A stretch of DNA of 64,000 nucleotides, taken from the NCBI GenBank assembly GCA_013399115.1, contig VXAA01002213.1, positions 434,081 through 498,080 of the forward strand, given 5' to 3'. How positions within the stretch are numbered: the stretch's first letter is position 1; each line of letters starts with the position of its first letter. This stretch comes from Anseranas semipalmata. Lineage: Eukaryota > Chordata > Aves > Anseriformes > Anseranatidae. The translations under genes and the position numbers were made by a program. A model generated the notes under the pieces. It had not been told where the DNA came from, did not search any database, and saw only the letters and a program-made list of their open reading frames with translations. This document shows positions 59,421-64,000 of this stretch, in pieces.

Positions 59421-61014
59421 GCTGCGTTATTACTGGTGTTCCTTGTAGCAGCTAAGAAGACACACGATGCTTTAGTGTAGCTTCACAATAAGTGTGTGAG
59501 AATATACTCGCTGTAATGTTAGACCAAAGGTGGGAATGCTCTTGCTTTCTCAAGTTCTAAAGTTTCTGGTAGGAGTGAAGCAAATCTGGTTTTGCTCATC
59601 CTGAGCAAACGAGGAGGAGTATTTCCTAATGGAAGGACGTGCCTGCAGCTTTGCACTGATCAATAGAGGGCTCTGGGCTTTGAAGCAGCTGTGTCCCGGG
59701 TTCCCTCCTGCATGAGGACAGCAAGGACAGCGGAGTAAGGAAACGAGAGGAGAGGGACTGAGAGGGGAGCAGCATCTCTTGTGCCCAGCAAGCAGGGATG
59801 AAGCAGCAAAGCCTCCGCTAGGGATGCGGATAGTAAATGTAATGTTTGGATAACAGGTAGCAGCTCAGTAAGGCAGTGGGCTGGCTTCCCAGGCCCTTGA
59901 AGGCTGCCTGCCGCAATGCACCTGCAGCCCAGTTGGGACCGGCGTGGTCCGTGCTGGTAGAGCCCCCCGGAGAGGGAGCTGCTCTGTTCCTCTCTGTCTT
60001 GTGGTGAGGCTGAGGGGCCAAGCCTAGGTTTTGCAGAGGAGGAGCTGGTATTGGTCCAGCTTCCTTTTTCTTTTCCTTCTTTTCCTTCTTTTTTTTCTTT
60101 TCTTTTTCTTTTTTTTCCTTTTTTTCCCTCCCCCCCAAGTCATCAAGTCACCACGTTTTTTCTGAAGCAGAAAATGGACCAGTTCAGTTCATTACATGTC
60201 GCCATCCTGGGCTTGCACTAGTGATTTCTCCCCTCGTACACAGCTGCAGCTTTCCTGGAAGCATCGTTATTCCAACTCGAGGCCCACACGGAGGCAGGCA
60301 AACAGCACAAACATTTCTCCCAAGCCATCTGATCCAGTTAAGGTGCCAGGACCTGGCCCTTCAACTAGCCAAATATATTGGTCTCAGTTGGATCCGTGAT
60401 GGATTTTTGTTCTGTTTTTGTCCTCTGAAATCAAATTTCTTTGGTCTCCAATGGTAACTCTAGATGTGAATTCTGTACTGTTGCTGGAGAACAAAAAAAC
60501 TTGACCCCTGGAGGAAGCTGTCTGAGCTACAGATATAGCTCCAAACCTGCAGTGCAGATTCAGTTCTGCCCTACCTAACACCATCCACAGTCCATAGTTC
60601 CAGTGAAAAATAAAATAAAATAGCAATTTTGGAAGGGATTTTCCCCATTTTCTCTCCTCTGATGGAAGTCTCCATTCTGATCCTAACTCTGGTGGGATTT
60701 TGCTAGCCAACCTTGTGGATCGGTTTTAGGCAAGGCTCTCAAAAGCAACAAAGTGAATCTCCGAGCTTCAGAGCGATTTCCAAGTGATGGCTGCACCACA
60801 GAGTGGAGCTCTCAGGTACAAATGTGCGAGCTCATCTGGAGCCAGCAGATATGTCCACACAGCAGCAAACCCAGCTGTCCTGTCCTCTCATCCAGAATTG
60901 GTGTTTGCACCAGACTCCACTGTACTCTGCTCGCCAGTCAAAGGAACGGGCTTTGAAATCTACTGCCTGAGTCCCCTCTTGAAATGGTGCCCTTCAACTT
61001 TTCTCTTTGCTTTT
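59421..61014. other. Non-coding, no gene recognised
   Basis: Unique sequence on both sides of the 77-base polypyrimidine tract at 60,060. The Lys/Glu-rich open frame on the minus strand across that tract is an artefact of the simple repeat. Confidence 0.5.
60060..60136 (+). repeat. 77-bp pure polypyrimidine tract
   Basis: Every base from 60,060 to 60,136 is C or T, mainly CTTTT/CCTTTT units ending in a C7 run. Long polypyrimidine-polypurine DNA can form triplex (H-DNA). The tract has partial mirror symmetry but no perfect mirror repeat. Length is likely polymorphic. Confidence 0.9.
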
Positions 61015-61147
61015 ATTACTGTTCCTACTCTCTGTCATATCTGTTTTAATTTAAGTCCTCTAGGGACCAGGCACTGTTCCTTATTAGGAGCTTGTACAAT
61101 GCGTAAAACAGCGGGGCTCTAATCTTGTGCACTCTAGGATCATGCAA
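61015..61147 (+). repeat. MIR/L2-type SINE 3' tail, sense
   Basis: CATATCTGTTTTAATTTAAG, then CTAGGGACCAGGCACTGTTCC, then AGGAGCTTGTACAATGCGTAAAAC, then GCGGGGCTCTAATCTTGTG and CACTCTAGGATCATGCAA match the ordered reptile/bird repeat-tail phrases 'tgtctatttagattgtaag', 'ctctttggggcagggactgtct', 'tgtttgtacagcacctagcac', 'atggggccctgatctcg' and 'cctctaggcactactgcaa'. Five ordered matches over 130 bases make this a secure repeat. The family name is less certain. It shares its tail with the copy at 8,036. Confidence 0.7.
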
Positions 61148-63445
61148 ACTACCTGAAGAAAGGAATTTTGTCAAAACTTGTCAACTGAAGCTTGGCTGGG
61201 TAGCACTTCTCACCACTGTAAAGGGAGTGTGCCTGGTTTGTGAGATCACAAATGAATCCTTGGTTGTTTTTGTGCAATATGTCCCTCTTGTTTCCTTGCT
61301 CTCTCCCATTTATTTTTAATTGAAGGTGCAGTGTGAATTTAATTCAGTATGGGGAAGGATTAGTAGAGTACAACCCTCTGTGACAACGGCCCTGGTAGAG
61401 CACTCTTAGGGTTCGTTAACTGGGCTGTAGTGAAATCAGAAGTCAGCCTCCCCAGGCTCAAAATGGTTACTGTGGGCTTCATCACACAGGCCGAGGTTTT
61501 GAATAGGCTTCAGACGGCATTTTCCTTTCACCTTTAGAGTTGTTCCCATTGGCAAACTATTCTACACTGTCTACAAATGTAAATCTTCAGGTCTCCAGCT
61601 GCTCAAACAAGACCTTTCACTGACACAGCATTGTCTTTAGACTGAGAAAAATGCAAAGTTGCAGGATGTTGGTCATTGAATTTTTCATTTTCCTGGGTTC
61701 ACCAGAAGAACATTTCCCTTAAAATATCTGACTGCAGGAAAAAATAAAATAAAAATCTACATTACTACATGGTTGCATTGCGATGGTGAATTTATACATT
61801 TATTGTATCCCCAAAGCCTTTGCTAGAGATGTGCAAACTTTTCTTCCTGAACATCAGTGAAGTGCTCTTGACCTTTTTCTTTCCAACATATCTATGGGAG
61901 ACTGGATCAAGTATTCCGTTGTCTGACGGTTCTGTAACAGTATCATCTAAACTATTACTGGGAGGTATGGCAGACTTGAGGAATCCCCTGGTTTATAGGA
62001 TGGAGGAGGACAAAAGGGTGTAGCTGGATTTTTTGCTGTCTTTCAGCCACACTCTAATCCAAGGTTGTGTTCATGATGCCGATGCTTAAGGAGGTTTGTG
62101 TTTTGGGTGATTTGCTTTTGGACATATTAAAAAGTAAAATGGGAAGAATCGAAGTCTTTGCTGCTTCTTGATGGCCTGCACAGGTCTCTGTCAGAGTTTT
62201 AAGGAAAATATTGTGTGTTACTGTCTTCAAATTGAATGTGCTTTTGATGCACGTAACAGAAGGAATTCTCTCCTTTTCTTATACAAATGAGATTCAAAGG
62301 ATCTCTACAGATAATATGGCAAAGTTCTGTGTCTTGATGTGCTGATTATTTTATTGCATATCGTGCTTAGCTTTGTAGGGCAATCCTCACTCTAGTACAG
62401 TTCTTGCTATAAATAATATTGTGTACTAGAAAACCACAGTTAGTATAGACATATGTATTTCCCTATTAAAAACGTGTTTGACATTTCAGAGGGGGAATTT
62501 AGACAGAGACAGCTGGGGGGTGGTTGTCTTTTGGGGGTTACCTGAGACATTTTGGAGTATTTCGTCTTTTTTCATGTTAATTTTTAAAGCTTTCATCAGA
62601 AATAGGAATGGGGGGAAAACCAACCTGTATGACAGGGGAACGAACATGAAATTTAACTATGTAGATATAGTTTATAATAGGTTTCCATGCGGTACTACAG
62701 CACCTAGATGCCTCAAACACGGATGCTGGCAGTTTTTGATGGAGTCTGCAAAATAATTTGGTTTCATGTAACATTTTACAATTTTATAGGGTGAAACTCC
62801 AGATTTCAATTTCAATCACTGTGTATCTATGGGAACTCTTGGAGGGTGAAATCATTTTACTCCTGGAATTCAGAACCAGCGGCTTTGCTGCAGTTTGAAA
62901 GCACTTTGGGATAGCTTGGGATTTTCATTTTAACAGCCTAGTTCTTTATAAAGATTAACCGTTGTACAATCATGATTTTGCAATGGCAACACTGAGCCTT
63001 ATACAACTCAGATATAGATAAAGTCTTGGCCCCTAACAGTGGGCTATCAAAATTGAAGTTGTATGGAAACACCTGGGGCTCTGGGTAGACCCTCTGGAAA
63101 TATTTAGGAGAAAGATCAGAGGTGAGGAAGAGGAGAGGGGATAACAGTTAAGCATCACTCCCCTCCCCCCCACATCTGAAAAAAAGATAAAAGCTCTGTA
63201 CACACATTATCATAGAAATAGGTTGCCCTGCAGCTGCTCCACTCCAGATATATTAACAGCTCTGGGATTCAAGAAACCATTGGACAAGCATAAGCTTAAA
63301 GCCAGCAGAATGACCGCAATGGACTTTTTCATTAACAACAGGATCACAGAGGAAGGATTTACTCAGGCGGAACAATTAAAAAGCATGGGGCTGCAATAAA
63401 AGGGAATGAGACTTCAACTCTTTCTCTGCCTCTGTCTTAGAAGGA
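61148..63445. other. Non-coding, no gene recognised
   Basis: Unique AT-rich sequence. A possible CR1-like C-terminal trace near 63,205-63,300 (reading 'GFKKPLDKHKL') was judged too weak to call. No splice-bounded exon seen. Confidence 0.45.
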
Positions 63446-63490
63446 TTCTCTCCCTTTCTCTCTCTCTCTCTTTTCCTCCTTCTCTCTTTT
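63446..63490 (+). repeat. CT-rich pyrimidine tract, 45 bases
   Basis: Uninterrupted C/T run with a central CT-dinucleotide array. Simple repeat. Confidence 0.85.
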
Positions 63491-63539
63491 GTGTTGTTGT
63501 TCTAATCCAGGGCTCCCAATGGGCTAGCATTACATCTTC

Positions 63540-64000
63540 CCTTGAATTAGCATTCCCATTCCCCGGGGAGGGCTGCTGCGGTGATGACTAAGGGAAGGGG
63601 TGATAAATGTTAACAGAAACACTTTTGCAGAGTGCTGATTTTTCTGTTTGTAAAGCACGCACCTGCACAAAAGATGCCGAGTGAGAGAAAATAGCTCCAT
63701 CTCGATGGGAGACGAGCGCGCCCGGAGACGCACACTTACTTAACATACATTGCAGGGATGCCCTGTAGTACTGTCACACTGGGAGCTGTGTGGCAGAGCA
63801 GGGGAGGTGGGATGTTTGATTTGGGGTGAAGGCTGCAGATCACGCCTCGGAGCGCTGGCACGCAGCTCCGTTACCACTGCCTGGCGTGACCTCCTGCGTC
63901 CCACTTCTTGCCTTGTGCCTCAGTTTGCCAGCTGCTGTGGGGTTCATCAGGTGGGGACAGACAGCTGAGGCGAAGGGGGTTTCAGTCCCTAGGCTCCGGA
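63540..64000. other. GC- and CpG-raised end segment
   Basis: CpG density rises in two pockets (63,680-63,735 and 63,840-63,900) compared with the preceding AT-rich DNA, without reaching island criteria. No coding feature. The 72-codon frame at 63,750-63,968 is unrecognised. Confidence 0.35.
63880..63945 (+). repeat. Possible MIR-type fragment, sense
   Basis: CTGGCGTGACCTCCTGCGTCCCACTTCTTGCCTTGTGCCTCAGTTTGCCAGCTGCTGTGGGG follows 'ctgtgtgaccttgggcaagtcacttaacctctctgtgcctcagtttccccatctgtaaaatgggg' with substitutions. The phrase GTGCCTCAGTTT is exact. Confidence 0.45.

Noticed and set aside
59818..60138. Lys/Glu-rich minus-strand open frame
   Set aside because: Produced by translating the polypyrimidine tract; not a protein.
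63205..63300. Possible CR1 C-terminal trace (GFKKPLDKHKL)
   Set aside because: Resembles the end of a LINE ORF2, but the upstream WN-LP signature is not readable.

Overview
The window reads as nuclear DNA of a vertebrate, most likely a bird. The best evidence for a bird is a short antisense fragment at about 15,587-15,660 that matches the 3' end of avian CR1 retrotransposons. Other pointers are the low density of interspersed repeats, the AT-rich non-coding sequence with short CpG-rich islets, and worn amniote-age LINE and MIR/L2-type fragments. I see no prokaryotic, plasmid, phage or viral organisation: no operons, no dense coding, no rRNA or tRNA genes, no CRISPR array.

No complete protein-coding gene can be supported. 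Open frames are short, overlap on both strands and lack recognisable domains. The longest (216 codons at 13,645-14,295) is partly Ser/Pro low-complexity sequence. The only coding candidate is weak: a possible first exon at 5,422-5,554 inside a CpG-rich islet, with a good Kozak context, an Arg-rich start resembling a mitochondrial presequence, and a GTAAGC donor. The window is best read as a gene desert or the inside of very large introns.

Layout: 1-8 kb is unique sequence with CpG-rich patches at 3.48-4.2 kb and 5.34-5.55 kb. 8-16 kb holds a MIR/L2-type fossil (8.04 kb), a CpG islet (11.78-12.06 kb), and the avian CR1 tail (15.59 kb). 16-29.8 kb is AT-rich unique sequence with further MIR/L2-type fossils and a regulatory-looking block at 26.04-26.54 kb carrying a perfect SOX-OCT composite motif. 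29.82-30.98 kb is a decayed CR1/L3-like LINE on the minus strand. 31-64 kb is mostly unique, with several homeodomain/POU/TALE-motif-rich blocks that look like conserved non-coding elements (35.6, 41.1, 42.6, 47.4, 48.7, 51.1, 55.3, 59.2 kb), more MIR/L2-type fossils, and a 77-bp pure pyrimidine tract at 60.06 kb.

If this DNA has a function, it is probably cis-regulatory: clusters of candidate enhancers for a developmental gene lying outside the window. That is inference from motif content and needs comparative alignment. No novel multi-gene system was found.
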